NCBI RefSeq assembly: GCF_901764975.1
Contig: NZ_CABFKH010000010.1
Coordinates: 1-64,000, forward strand
Length of the DNA stretch: 64,000 nt
Reading direction: 5' to 3'
DNA from: Actinobacillus indolicus
GTDB taxonomy: Bacteria > Pseudomonadota > Gammaproteobacteria > Enterobacterales > Pasteurellaceae
Both the position numbers and the translations under genes were made by a program. Below are positions 1 through 8,084 of the stretch, in pieces (the stretch's first letter is position 1; the number at the start of each line of letters is the position of its first letter). Below the pieces are notes generated by a model. It had not been told where the DNA came from. It worked only from the letters and a program-made list of their open reading frames with translations, and did not search any database.

Positions 1-545
1 CTGTAAAGCAAGGTTTGCCACGGGATTTGAATGTCGCTAATCCCTAGCAAGAAACCCGCAATCGGTGCAAACGCAAAAATCATAATGATGTCGTTGATGG
101 AAACCTGCACCAAAGTGTAATTAGCATCGCCACGCACCAATTGCGACCAAACAAACACCATTGCAGTACAAGGTGCAACACCAAGTAAAATCATTCCTGC
201 GATATATTCTGTCGCCGATTGCGCATCAACCCATTCCGCAAAGAAGATACGGAAAAAGAGCCAGCCGACCAACGCCATAGTAAAAGGCTTGACCAGCCAG
301 TTAATAAATAGGGTTAAAGCCAAACCTTTCGGTTTTTTGCCCACATCTTTAATCGCCGACCAGTCAATTTGGATCATCATCGGATAAATCATCAGCCAAA
401 TCAACACCGCCACAGGTAAATTGATATGTGCGATTTCTAATTTGGCAATCCCTGCGAACAATTCAGGTTGCCATACGCCTAACCCGACACCGACCAAGAT
501 CGCTAACGCCACCCACACTGTTAAAAAACGTTCAAAAAGCCCCAT
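1..545 (-). CDS. ACR3-family arsenite efflux permease, partial
   Basis: Inner-membrane exporter of arsenite, the product of the ArsC reductase encoded just upstream. The first 181 residues are in the window; the 3' end lies beyond the left edge. I translated it from the reverse strand: start ATG at 545-543, overlapping the arsC stop by one base (TAATG), so translation is probably coupled. About five hydrophobic segments are visible, and the family signature [11 protein letters not shown] near residues 125-134 includes the conserved Cys126 of ACR3 transporters. This is the ACR3 type, not the E. coli ArsB type. Order arsR-arsC-ACR3 on one strand supports a complete arsenic resistance operon. 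Confidence 0.9.
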   Translation of the reverse strand, partial: MGLFERFLTVWVALAILVGVGLGVWQPELFAGIAKLEIAHINLPVAVLIWLMIYPMMIQIDWSAIKDVGKKPKGLALTLFINWLVKPFTMALVGWLFFRIFFAEWVDAQSATEYIAGMILLGVAPCTAMVFVWSQLVRGDANYTLVQVSINDIIMIFAFAPIAGFLLGISDIQIPWQTLLY

Positions 546-958
546 TATTCTGCTCCTGCATGAATGACTTCGCCGTCTTCTTTCACAAAGTCCACTTCTA
601 AAGAAACTGGGGCAATTTGTAAAAAGATTTCTGAAGGACGACACAAACGCACGTCTTTTTCTGTAACAACAATCGGGCGATTGATTAAAATCGGTTTAGC
701 CAACATCGCTTGGATAATCTCATCATCACTTACTTGTGGGTTGTCCAAACCACACGCTTGATATTCCGGCACATTGGTGCGTAACAGCTGGCGAGGTGTT
801 AATGCCATTGCTGACAATAAATCTCGCAATCTTTGCTCATTCGGCGGATTATCTAAATAATGTATCACTTGCGGTTCAAATCCCATATGGCGAATTAATG
901 CTAATGTATTGCGTGAAGTACCACATTTTGGGTTATGGTAAATAATGACTTGGCTCAT
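545..958 (-). CDS. arsC: Arsenate reductase (glutaredoxin-dependent)
   Basis: Reduces arsenate to arsenite for export by the adjacent ACR3 permease. The protein has 137 residues, close to the plasmid R773 ArsC. The catalytic Cys12 sits in [12 protein letters not shown], and the three arginines that bind the oxyanion in the family are present at 60 (LLRTN), 94 (INRP) and 107 (LCRPS). It lies between arsR and the permease gene, which it overlaps by one base. A possible second ArsR operator sits in the arsR-arsC gap. No anomaly is seen. Confidence 0.95.
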   Translation of the reverse strand: MSQVIIYHNPKCGTSRNTLALIRHMGFEPQVIHYLDNPPNEQRLRDLLSAMALTPRQLLRTNVPEYQACGLDNPQVSDDEIIQAMLAKPILINRPIVVTEKDVRLCRPSEIFLQIAPVSLEVDFVKEDGEVIHAGAE

Positions 959-975
959 TTTTGCTCCTTATATAA

Positions 976-991
976 TTCAAGAGTTATTGAA
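976..991. promoter_or_regulatory. Candidate internal ArsR operator
   Basis: TTCAAGAGTTATTGAA, an imperfect palindrome in the gap between arsR and arsC. It matches the palindrome upstream of arsR (1381-1396) at 15 of 16 positions, and both are followed by ATAT. An operator inside the operon could give the reductase and exporter a second level of control. Role inferred from the repeat and from the usual TTCAA/TTGAA-type dyads bound by ArsR/SmtB proteins. Confidence 0.5.
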
Positions 992-1009
992 ATATGTATA
1001 CAAATTTTT

Positions 1010-1324
1010 TTAACAACACATCGTTGCACATTTTTCCTGACTGTTTTTACAACAGTTATCAGTAAGAAATTGGGTTAATTCCAACATCAACGGCAAGTTT
1101 GCATAATAGCGAACAAATCGTCCTTCTTGCAGGCTTGTGACCAGCTGAGCTTGGCTTAATGTTTTTAAATGGAAAGATAAATTATTTGGCGCAAGCCCAA
1201 GCTGTTTGGCTAAATCACCTGCAATCATCCCTTGTGTTCCCATAGCTGAAAGCGTTTGGAAAATAGCAAGACGAATAGGCGAAGAAAGGCTTTCGAATAA
1301 TTGGCTGGCTTGTTCGGTATTCAT
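1010..1324 (-). CDS. arsR: ArsR-family metalloid-responsive repressor
   Basis: Winged-helix repressor of 104 residues, expected to release operator DNA when arsenite or antimonite binds. The recognition helix lies about residues 46-62 (NNLSFHLKTLSQ). The canonical ELCVCDL metal site of the E. coli-type ArsR is absent: the corresponding stretch reads MIAGDLAKQLG. Instead the C-terminus carries five cysteines (91, 92, 99, 103, 104), so the sensing site is probably the C-terminal cluster, as in other ArsR subclasses that evolved separate sites. It is the first gene of the operon. Two palindromes resembling the internal site lie upstream of its start. Confidence 0.92.
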   Translation of the reverse strand: MNTEQASQLFESLSSPIRLAIFQTLSAMGTQGMIAGDLAKQLGLAPNNLSFHLKTLSQAQLVTSLQEGRFVRYYANLPLMLELTQFLTDNCCKNSQEKCATMCC

Positions 1325-1336
1325 AACATAAATAGA

Positions 1337-1397
1337 TTCAGAATTTATTGAACTAGAGTTTAGCTATATAAACACAACATTTCAATAGTTATTGAAA
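1337..1397. promoter_or_regulatory. arsR promoter region with two operator-like palindromes
   Basis: Two dyads precede arsR: TTTCAATAGTTATTGAAA at 1380-1397 (perfect 8-bp arms) and a degenerate copy, TTCAGAATTTATTGAA, at 1337-1352 next to the start codon. The spacing of about 44 bp puts one on each side of the likely promoter. Binding by ArsR is inferred from sequence symmetry and gene context. Confidence 0.5.
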
Positions 1398-1412
1398 TAT
1401 ATAAAGCAAAAT

Positions 1413-1473
1413 AAGCGGTGAGATCTTGCAAAAAATTTGCAAATTGCAAAATTCAAGCAAGATCTCACCGCTT
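1413..1473. terminator. Uptake-signal inverted-pair terminator
   Basis: A 17-bp perfect stem (AAGCGGTGAGATCTTGC at 1413-1429 and its complement at 1457-1473) encloses an AT-rich loop. Each arm contains the uptake signal core. It lies just after the oxidoreductase stop on the minus strand and before the arsR promoter, so it should separate the two transcription units. Confidence 0.65.
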
Positions 1474-1479
1474 GTTACG

Positions 1480-2619
1480 TTAAATATCGCGAGGCGACCA
1501 TTCCTGCCCGATAACTGGCGGAAGCCATGCACCGCCTTTCACGCAGAAACTCCATAATAAATCTGGAATACCGTAATGATCCGCTTTTTCGGGATCTAGT
1601 GCCGCCACAATCTCGCTCTCCTTGCCTGTTTTAATTAGTGTTGCAATAGTCGGGTTGATCATCACTGTTTTACCTAACGCAATAAATTCCGCCCAGCCAG
1701 TTTCGTAAGCCTGTAAAATTTGCTCCGCAGTAAAGAGATTGCCGACACCAATCAGCGGTAATTTTCCACCAATTCGGTCGTGTACCAATTGCATACGAGT
1801 GAGCGACGTATCTGCGCCACGGCGTGCTTGCTTGTAAAAATCCCACAGCGAAATATGCAAATATTGCAACGGTTTTTCTACCAAGGCATCAATCAGTGCG
1901 AAAATATCCGCCATGGTTAAACCGTTATCGCCCGGCTCTTCTGGTGAAAAACGATAGCCAATAATAAAATCAGGGCGTTGATATTTTGTACGTACGCCGA
2001 CAACCGCCTCCACCACCGCAAGCGGAAACGCTAGACGTTTTTCAAGGCTACCGCCCCACGCATCTGTGCGACGATTAGTCTGAGCGGAATAAAACTGTTG
2101 GATTAAATAATTATTCGCACCGTGAATTTCTACACCATCAAAGCCTGCACGAATGGCTAAATCCGTGGCATTGCCAAAAGCTTCAATCAGCGAAAGAATT
2201 TCCGCTTCAGTTAAAGCACGCGCGCCAACTTCTGCGTTATCACTCGGCGCAACCATCTCATTTCCATGTAACAAATCTGGAATTGATTTATCGCCCCCAT
2301 GATGAATTTGCAAAATCGCTTTCGCACCTTGGGATTTAATCACATTCGCGGTGCGGGTTAAGCTGTCTAAATGCTGTTCTGAAATCGCTTCTGGCTGTCC
2401 ATGAAAGGCTTTTCCGTTTTGAGCAACCAGCGTTGCTGCGGTAATAAACAATCCGATATTTTCCGCTCGGTTACTCAAAAAACGCTGTTCCTGCTCGCTT
2501 AAAGTTCCGTCTTCATTGGAGGCAAAATGTGTCATCGGCGCAACAGCTAAACGGTTACGAATTTCAATGCCGTTATTTAAGGTATAAGGTTGAAAAAGTG
2601 GGGTAAAAGTTGGGTTCAT
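1480..2619 (-). CDS. NADH:flavin oxidoreductase, Old Yellow Enzyme family
   Basis: FMN-dependent TIM-barrel ene-reductase of 379 residues, probably acting on electrophilic or xenobiotic alkenes with NAD(P)H. Family motifs are visible: RNRLAVAPMTHFA near residue 21, QIHHGG at 104-109 (place of the usual HxGR), and DGVEIHGANNYL at 161-172 followed by SAQTNRRTDAWGGS, the OYE signature with the flavin-binding His and Asn. The substrate cannot be told from sequence. It is a single-gene unit between the ars operon and a lipoprotein, with an uptake-signal terminator after its stop. Confidence 0.88.
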   Translation of the reverse strand: MNPTFTPLFQPYTLNNGIEIRNRLAVAPMTHFASNEDGTLSEQEQRFLSNRAENIGLFITAATLVAQNGKAFHGQPEAISEQHLDSLTRTANVIKSQGAKAILQIHHGGDKSIPDLLHGNEMVAPSDNAEVGARALTEAEILSLIEAFGNATDLAIRAGFDGVEIHGANNYLIQQFYSAQTNRRTDAWGGSLEKRLAFPLAVVEAVVGVRTKYQRPDFIIGYRFSPEEPGDNGLTMADIFALIDALVEKPLQYLHISLWDFYKQARRGADTSLTRMQLVHDRIGGKLPLIGVGNLFTAEQILQAYETGWAEFIALGKTVMINPTIATLIKTGKESEIVAALDPEKADHYGIPDLLWSFCVKGGAWLPPVIGQEWSPRDI

Positions 2620-2704
2620 ATTGCTTTCCTTTATTTAAATAAAATATGTTTGTGATTATAACCTGTTATGTATTGAATAGCTGGCAACTATCTGTGCTTA
2701 CTCG

Positions 2705-3109
2705 TTAATTATGAATAATCTCCAACCCATATTCCGCAACACCATTCCTTCTAGCTTCTGCTCTCATCAGATAAACACGAATGCGATATTCTCCCGACTG
2801 TTGAACAACACGTTCAAATTGCAATCCATTGATTGAGCCATTAAAAATCGCGGTTTCACTATTTGGCGGTAAAATGTTGAAGTATACAAATCGGTTTTTA
2901 CTGGCAAGCCCAACATTCAATAGCTTTCCTGCTTCAAGTTGAACAGGATAATCATGAATATCATAACCTTGAATTTTGGCCGTCACTCTTTGAACGGTGG
3001 CTGGCTGGCGCTGTGCTGTATTGGGTTTAGAGTCAGTTTTGCTCTCTTGATGTGAATAGCAACTGATAAGTCCTACGCTGATTAATAGAAGGAGAACGAT
3101 TTTTTTCAT
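2705..3109 (-). CDS. Small lipoprotein, possibly PliG/PPC-like
   Basis: Predicted lipoprotein of 134 residues. I chose the ATG at 3109 rather than the longer frame because it gives a classical lipoprotein signal (MKKIVLLLLISVGLISC) with lipobox Cys17 and a good ribosome site (GGAAAA) just upstream. After a Ser/Thr/Gln-rich linker, the mature part is beta-rich, with a GEYRIRVYLMRAEARRNG segment. That kind of segment occurs in inhibitors of g-type lysozyme and related PPC-like beta-sandwich domains. The lysozyme-inhibitor assignment is tentative; periplasmic lipoprotein is secure. Confidence 0.6.
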   Translation of the reverse strand: MKKIVLLLLISVGLISCYSHQESKTDSKPNTAQRQPATVQRVTAKIQGYDIHDYPVQLEAGKLLNVGLASKNRFVYFNILPPNSETAIFNGSINGLQFERVVQQSGEYRIRVYLMRAEARRNGVAEYGLEIIHN

Positions 3110-3125
3110 GTTAGTTTTCCCCAAT

Positions 3126-3183
3126 ACAAGCGGGTAGATCCCAACAACATTTTGCAAAAAATTGCTGTGATCTACCCGCTTGT
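3126..3183. terminator. Inverted-repeat terminator after asnA
   Basis: Perfect 15-bp arms (ACAAGCGGGTAGATC at 3126-3140 and complement at 3169-3183) around a 28-base loop. It is a one-base variant of the uptake-signal pair (CGGG instead of CGGT), placed just downstream of asnA and upstream of the lipoprotein start. Confidence 0.6.
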
Positions 3184-3207
3184 TATCCGCTTGATTAAGT
3201 GATTAGA

Positions 3208-4200
3208 TTATAAAATGTTTTCGAATTTCGCTAACATCTCTTTCGGCCATACGCTTGATTGTACTTCACCGATATGTTTTTTACGCAATAAGAACATGGC
3301 CATACGCGATTGACCGATACCACCACCGATTGAAAGTGGTAAACGTCCTGCTAATAAATCTTTGTGCCAGTCCATTTCTAAACGGTCTTCGTCGCCTGTT
3401 AATGCTACTTGTAAGCGTAGTGCGGTTTCATCCACACGAATACCCATTGAGGATAATTCAAACGCTGTACCAAGTTGTTCGTTCCAAACTAAGATGTCGC
3501 CGTTTAAGCCTTTGTATTCGCCTTCTGATACGGTTGTCCAGTCGTCGTAGTCTGGGGCACGTCCGTCGTGAGCTTTGCCGTCTGATAATTTGCCACCGAT
3601 ACCGATTAGGAACACCGCTCCGTGTTCTTTACAAATCGCATTTTCACGCTCTTTGCTGGTTAATGTTGGGTAGCGTTTCACTAAATCTTCGCTGTGAACA
3701 AAGGTAATCTCTTTTGGTAATACAGACGGAATATCAAAACGTGCTTCAACGGCTAATTCGGTTAAACGAATTGCACGGTAGATTGAGCGAACAGTCTGTT
3801 TTAGGTAGTCAAAGTTGCGTTTTCCTGCTGGAATCACTTTTTCCCAGTCCCATTGGTCCACAAATACAGAGTGTGTTGGGTCGAGTGAGTCTTCATCTGG
3901 GCGTAATGCTTTCATATGAACGAATAAGCCTTCGCCTTCTTGGAAACCAAAACGTGCAAGGGTATGGCGTTTCCATTTCGCTAATGAGTGAACCACTTCA
4001 TAAACTGCACCTGGGATACATTTTACGTTCACTTGTACCGCTTTTTCGATACCTGATAAGTTATCCTGCATACCGTTGCCCACTTCGCTTAAGATTGGGC
4101 CTTGTACTTCAATAATGTCTAACTGTTCGATGAGGTTTTGTGTAAAAGTGTTCTTAACAAAGCTGATTTCTTGTTGTTGAAGAATGAATGATTTTTGCAT
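3208..4200 (-). CDS. asnA: Aspartate--ammonia ligase (asparagine synthetase A)
   Basis: Cytoplasmic enzyme making asparagine from aspartate, ammonia and ATP. Length 330 residues equals that of E. coli AsnA. The family is related to class II aminoacyl-tRNA synthetase cores; recognisable stretches include [21 protein letters not shown] and the C-terminal [19 protein letters not shown]-binding motif 3. It is divergent from asnC, the usual arrangement in gamma-proteobacteria, where AsnC activates asnA when asparagine is low. The start codon at 4200 follows a GGAGAAATTT ribosome site. No anomaly. Confidence 0.97.
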   Translation of the reverse strand: MQKSFILQQQEISFVKNTFTQNLIEQLDIIEVQGPILSEVGNGMQDNLSGIEKAVQVNVKCIPGAVYEVVHSLAKWKRHTLARFGFQEGEGLFVHMKALRPDEDSLDPTHSVFVDQWDWEKVIPAGKRNFDYLKQTVRSIYRAIRLTELAVEARFDIPSVLPKEITFVHSEDLVKRYPTLTSKERENAICKEHGAVFLIGIGGKLSDGKAHDGRAPDYDDWTTVSEGEYKGLNGDILVWNEQLGTAFELSSMGIRVDETALRLQVALTGDEDRLEMDWHKDLLAGRLPLSIGGGIGQSRMAMFLLRKKHIGEVQSSVWPKEMLAKFENIL

Positions 4201-4377
4201 AATAAATTTCTCCGTTAAATGAATTTCGTAAAAGATGAGTGTAATTTAAATCAATTCTTAAAAAAGGCAACTATTTACATAAAAAATTAAACATTAATCT
4301 TAATACATTAGATTTTATCTAAAAATTTATGGTATATTTTATTAAATTTCTAAACGAAGATAAAAAAGGAGCAAAAT
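4201..4377. promoter_or_regulatory. asnA-asnC divergent promoter region
   Basis: A 177-bp AT-rich spacer between the divergent asnA and asnC starts. By the known biology of the pair, AsnC binding here should activate asnA and repress asnC. I see AT-rich symmetric stretches around 4318-4350 but cannot assign individual boxes. Confidence 0.45.
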
Positions 4378-4851
4378 ATGCAAACAAATCATCAAGTCAC
4401 TTCTCAAATCGACCAGCTTGATCAGCAAATTCTGCGAGTATTAACCCAAGATGCACGAGTTCCTTATGCTGAAATGGCGAAAAATTTTGGTGTAAGCCCC
4501 GGAACCATTCACGTACGTGTAGAAAAAATGCGTCAAGCGGGCATTATTGAAGGGACAAAAGTTCGGATTAATCCCCGCAGACTTGGCTATGATGTTTGTT
4601 GTTTTATTGGCATTATCCTAAAAAGCGCAAAAGATTATGAAAAAGTGATCGCAAAGCTACAAGAGTTTGATGAAGTAGTAGAAGCCTATTACACCACAGG
4701 GGATTATTCGATCTTTATCAAAGTGATGACCCATACGATCCAAGAACTCCACTATGTTCTCGCCTCTAAGATCCAAGGCATTGATGAGATCCAATCAACC
4801 GAAACGTTGATCTCCATGCAAAATCCGATCTTGCGTGATATTCGACCTTAG
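4378..4851 (+). CDS. asnC: Lrp/AsnC-family regulator AsnC
   Basis: Asparagine-responsive transcription regulator of 157 residues. An N-terminal winged helix-turn-helix (about residues 12-65, with SPGTIHVRVEKMRQAGII as the recognition region) is followed by a C-terminal RAM ligand-binding domain (about 75-150, including EAYYTTGDYSIFIKV). Ribosome site AAGGAG lies directly before the ATG. Divergent position to asnA identifies it as AsnC rather than Lrp. Confidence 0.95.
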   Translation: MQTNHQVTSQIDQLDQQILRVLTQDARVPYAEMAKNFGVSPGTIHVRVEKMRQAGIIEGTKVRINPRRLGYDVCCFIGIILKSAKDYEKVIAKLQEFDEVVEAYYTTGDYSIFIKVMTHTIQELHYVLASKIQGIDEIQSTETLISMQNPILRDIRP

Positions 4852-4989
4852 GCAAACGTTTCCTATTGATCTTGTTCACATTTTTGAAACGCCATTTGCA
4901 AAAAAGATCGCTAATCTGACCGCTTGATTGATAGAATAAACAAGTCGAAAGGCTTATGCCTAGTTATAGAAATAAAAAAGGAGAGCATT

Positions 4990-5757
4990 ATGTCTGAAGT
5001 TTTTCACCTTGGCTTAACCAAAGCAATGTTAAAAGGCGCAAAAGTAGCAATCGTTCCGGGCGACCCAGCTCGTAGTGAACGCATCGCTGCCAAAATGGAG
5101 AATCCTGAATTTTTAGTGTCCACCCGTGAATTTACTTCGTGGTTAGGTTATGTAAATGGTCAGCCAATCGTGGTTTGTTCAACAGGTATTGGAGGACCAT
5201 CAGTTTCTATCTGTGTTGAAGAGCTAGCTCAATTAGGTGTGCGTACTTTCTTACGTATTGGTACAACAGGGGCAATCCAACCGCATATCAATGTAGGTGA
5301 TGTGTTAGTCACAACAGGTGCAGTACGTTTAGACGGTGCAAGTCGCCATTTTGCACCATTAGAATATCCAGCGGTAGCGGATTTCCGTTGTACGAACGAG
5401 CTTTATGCGGCAGCGAAAAATCAAGGAATTGAACCTTACGTGGGTATTACTGCGTCATCTGATACCTTCTACCCAGGTCAAGAGCGTTACGATACATTCA
5501 CAGGTAAAATCTACCGCCATTTCCAAGGCTCATTAAAACAATGGCAAGATCTGAATGTGATGAACTTTGAAATGGAATCAGGTACTTTATTTACAATGTG
5601 CTCTGCATTAGGCTTACGTTCAGGCATGGTATCAGGCGTGATCGTAAACCGTACCCAACAAGAGATCCCAAACGAAGCAACCATTAAAGGCACGGAAGAT
5701 CGTGCAGTTTCTGTGGTGGTCGAAGCAGCGGGTAAATTGGCTCAAGATTATAAATAA
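4990..5757 (+). CDS. udp: Uridine phosphorylase
   Basis: Salvage enzyme that splits uridine to uracil and ribose-1-phosphate. I start it at 4990 ([11 protein letters not shown]), which follows AAAAGGAGAGC; the frame is open 22 codons further upstream without support. The resulting 255 residues match the hexameric NP-I family enzyme. Visible motifs: [10 protein letters not shown] phosphate-binding loop near residue 26, GIGGPSVSI about 70, RIGTTGAI about 92, and [13 protein letters not shown] with the ribose-binding Met-Glu-Ser about 195. A strong intrinsic terminator follows. Confidence 0.97.
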   Translation: MSEVFHLGLTKAMLKGAKVAIVPGDPARSERIAAKMENPEFLVSTREFTSWLGYVNGQPIVVCSTGIGGPSVSICVEELAQLGVRTFLRIGTTGAIQPHINVGDVLVTTGAVRLDGASRHFAPLEYPAVADFRCTNELYAAAKNQGIEPYVGITASSDTFYPGQERYDTFTGKIYRHFQGSLKQWQDLNVMNFEMESGTLFTMCSALGLRSGMVSGVIVNRTQQEIPNEATIKGTEDRAVSVVVEAAGKLAQDYK

Positions 5758-5772
5758 GTCGATCTCGTTTAC

Positions 5773-5809
5773 AAAAACCGAATAGTTTAACGACTATTCG
5801 GTTTTTTTA
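5773..5809 (+). terminator. Intrinsic terminator of udp
   Basis: AAAAACCGAATAGT (5773-5786) pairs with its complement ACTATTCGGTTTTT after a TTAACG loop and runs into seven T. The silent hsdS cassette begins 11 bases later, so this also shields the cassette from udp read-through. Confidence 0.9.
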
Positions 5810-5825
5810 TATCTGTAACTTTGAA

Positions 5826-5884
5826 TAAAGCCCCTTATTCGAAGCTCGAACCGCCGTTTGATATTCCTGAGAGTTGGGTTTGGG
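5826..5884 (+). repeat. Outer inverted repeat, silent copy
   Basis: About 59 bases encoding KAPYSKLEPPFDIPESWVW, present inverted at 9377-9435 in the expressed hsdS with a handful of mismatches. The last 28 or so bases, through GAGAGTTGGGTTTGGG, are identical. It marks the 5' border of TRD1 in both copies. Confidence 0.85.
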
Positions 5885-6315
5885 TGAGATTAGAAGATTT
5901 ATGCATATTAAATCCTAGAAATAACTTAGATGATAATTTGAATGTTTCTTTTATTCCAATGGCTTTAATCGAAGATGGATATAAAAATTATCACTCTCAT
6001 CAAATAAAACAATGGAAAGAAATTAAATCAGGTTTTACTCATTTTGCTGAAAATGATTTAGCTATAGCTAAAATTACGCCTTGCTTTGAGAATAGAAAAT
6101 CAGTGATATTTAGGAATCTTGAAAATAATGTCGGAGCTGGGACAACAGAATTATTTATTCTTAGAACTATCAATAAAATGATAGATATAAATTATTTGTT
6201 TTGGTTTATAAAATCAGATTATTTTATAAGTAATGGCATTAAATCATATAGTGGGACTGCTGGACAACAAAGAGTCTCATCAGATTATGTTAAAAATTGT
6301 TTATGTTCTTTTCCC

Positions 6316-6700
6316 CCATTAAACGAGCAACACCGCATTGTTGCAAAAATTGAAGAGCTATTACCATTTATCGAACAATACGATCAAAAGGAGCAACAAC
6401 TTACCGCATTAAATAAAAATTTCCCTGAACAGCTTAAAAAATCTATTTTACAAGCTGCAATTCAGGGCAAGCTAACAGAACAACTTCCGACTGATGAGCC
6501 TGCCAGTGAACTGTTGAAACGTATTCAAGCAGAAAAGGCACGCTTGATTTCAGAGAAAAAAGTAAAGAAACCAAAGCATAGCTCTGAAATTATTGTTCGT
6601 GATAATTTAGCGTATGAGATCAAAGATGGTGTTGAGCGTTGTATCGCTGATGAAATACCGTTTGAGATTCCTGAAAGTTGGTGTTGGGTTAGGTTAGAAA
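6316..6700 (+). repeat. Central inverted repeat, silent copy
   Basis: About 385 bases encoding the HsdS central conserved region, present inverted at 8566-8953. Differences are scattered and few, and there are several identical stretches of 35 bases or more, including one of about 55 bases near 6645-6697. Recombination here would swap TRD2 only. Confidence 0.88.
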
Positions 6701-7175
6701 GTATAATAATTCAAAATATTGGTGGGGGAACTCCATTAAAGAATATATCCAAATATTGGAATGGTGATATTCCTTGGGCTAGTGTTAAAGATTTAGATAA
6801 AGATAGTATTTATCTAAATAAAACAATAGATTTTATATCTGAGTTAGGACTAATAAACAGTTCATCAAATATTGTTTTAAAAAATAACATTATATTATGC
6901 ACTCGAATGGGATTAGGTAAAATTGCTATCAATTCTATTGATGTAGCTATTAATCAAGATCTACGAGGCATTATATTACCAAAAGGAATACATAAAAAAT
7001 TCTTTATTTATTTCTTTAAAACCTTAAAATTACAAGGTCAAGGATTAACAGTTAAAGGATTACCCATTGATGAATTAAATCAGATTTTATTTCCACTTCC
7101 ATCAATCTAAGAACAAAAACGTATTATAGAAAAAGTAGAATTACTTCTATCAAGTATTAATCATTTATAAATTTT

Positions 7176-7199
7176 AAGGACAGGCTGAAACCTGTCCTT
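7176..7199. terminator. Hairpin between recombinase and silent hsdS
   Basis: AAGGACAGG, loop CTGAAA, CCTGTCCTT: a perfect 9-bp stem between the convergent ends of the silent hsdS and the recombinase gene. T-rich bases on both sides suggest a bidirectional terminator. Confidence 0.6.
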
Positions 7200-7224
7200 G
7201 TTATATTACTAATAGACTCTAACA

Positions 7225-8028
7225 TTACCAATCAATAATTTTATTAATAATAGCTTGTTGCTCTGTACTCGTTTTTCTCAAATAAATTCTCGTGGTTTCA
7301 ATACTTTCGTGCCCCATTAAATCAGCTAAAAAAGTAATATCATTACAGCGTTCTAAAAAACTTTTAGCAAAACGATGACGAAAAGAGTGCGGATAAACAA
7401 CTTTTGGGTCTAATTTATATTTTTTTGCTAATACTTTTAATTGACTTGATATTCCCCTAGTTGTAATTCGTTCGCCATATTTATTAAGAAAAATAAAACC
7501 GTACTTTCTATTCTGTTCTTGTAGCCAGTTCAAACACGCACCTTGTAATTTCTCAGGGATATAAATTCGGCGTAATTTCCCACCTTTAGAATATAAATCA
7601 AAATATCCAACCTGAATATGCTCACATTTTAGCTGAATAAGCTCACTAACCCTTGCACCAGTGGCTGCCATAAAGCGGATCACAAAATACCAATACAGAT
7701 CGTTATCTTGTTTTAAACATTTTTTGAAATAATTATAATCTGCTTCACTAATTACATTTTCTAAAAATGGCTTTTGCTGAACTTTGACAAAACTTAGCTT
7801 CCATTTTTCCTTTTTTATAAATTCCAAATAACTATTCACAGCTCGTAGTCTTAAATTAACGGTTTGTGGTTTAAAATTTTCAATTAGGTAAACTTTGTAT
7901 TCTTTTAAATTAGGTTTTGTTATTTCACCAAATAATTGGTGAAATTGTTTAACCGAAAATAGGTAAACTGAAATGGTATTTTTTGCTAGATTTGATTGTT
8001 TGAGATACTTTTCGTAAGATTGAATCAT
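7225..8028 (-). CDS. Tyrosine recombinase, probable hsdS invertase
   Basis: XerC/XerD-like site-specific recombinase of 267 residues. An N-terminal SAM-like core-binding domain covers about 1-85. The catalytic set is complete: Arg126 (ATGARVSEL), the beta-hairpin Lys in YSKGGKLRR (148-151), His214-x-x-Arg217 (HSFRHRF), His240 (LMGHESIETT) and nucleophile Tyr249 (RIYLRK). It sits between the two opposed hsdS copies, like the recombinases of other inverting type I systems, and is too short and divergent to be the chromosome-dimer XerC/XerD. Its ribosome site and start codon are inside a 13-bp inverted repeat (8024-8064). Confidence 0.92.
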   Translation of the reverse strand: MIQSYEKYLKQSNLAKNTISVYLFSVKQFHQLFGEITKPNLKEYKVYLIENFKPQTVNLRLRAVNSYLEFIKKEKWKLSFVKVQQKPFLENVISEADYNYFKKCLKQDNDLYWYFVIRFMAATGARVSELIQLKCEHIQVGYFDLYSKGGKLRRIYIPEKLQGACLNWLQEQNRKYGFIFLNKYGERITTRGISSQLKVLAKKYKLDPKVVYPHSFRHRFAKSFLERCNDITFLADLMGHESIETTRIYLRKTSTEQQAIINKIIDW

Positions 8029-8064
8029 ACTGATTTCCTTTTGTTGATTGAAAATCAGTATGAT
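8024..8064 (-). promoter_or_regulatory. Perfect 13-bp inverted repeat over recombinase start
   Basis: ATCATACTGATTT (8024-8036) and its exact complement at 8052-8064, separated by 15 bases. On the recombinase mRNA the AAGGA ribosome site falls in the loop and the AUG in one arm, so the hairpin could restrain translation. It could instead be a binding site for self-regulation by the recombinase. Confidence 0.6.
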
Positions 8065-8084
8065 AGAGACACAAGCGGTTAAAT

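Larger units (their letters stand above)
5821..7110 (+). pseudogene. Silent hsdS cassette (promoterless specificity subunit)
   Basis: Encodes an HsdS-like polypeptide that lacks the first 57 or so residues of the expressed HsdS and begins abruptly at the TRD1 border, only 11 bases after the udp terminator, with no ribosome site (TTG at 5821). Alternative TRD1 covers about residues 20-163, the shared central region 165-295, and alternative TRD2 295-425. A TAA at 7108-7110 stops the frame where the expressed copy reads LNEQHRI; the same frame continues after it for 19 codons as EQKRIIEKVELLLSSINHL to a second stop at 7168-7170. Best read as a reservoir of recognition domains for DNA inversion rather than an independent gene. 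Confidence 0.85.

Noticed and set aside
7225..8028. Recombinase as chromosome-dimer XerC or XerD
   Set aside because: Too short and divergent, and its place between opposed hsdS copies points to invertase duty.
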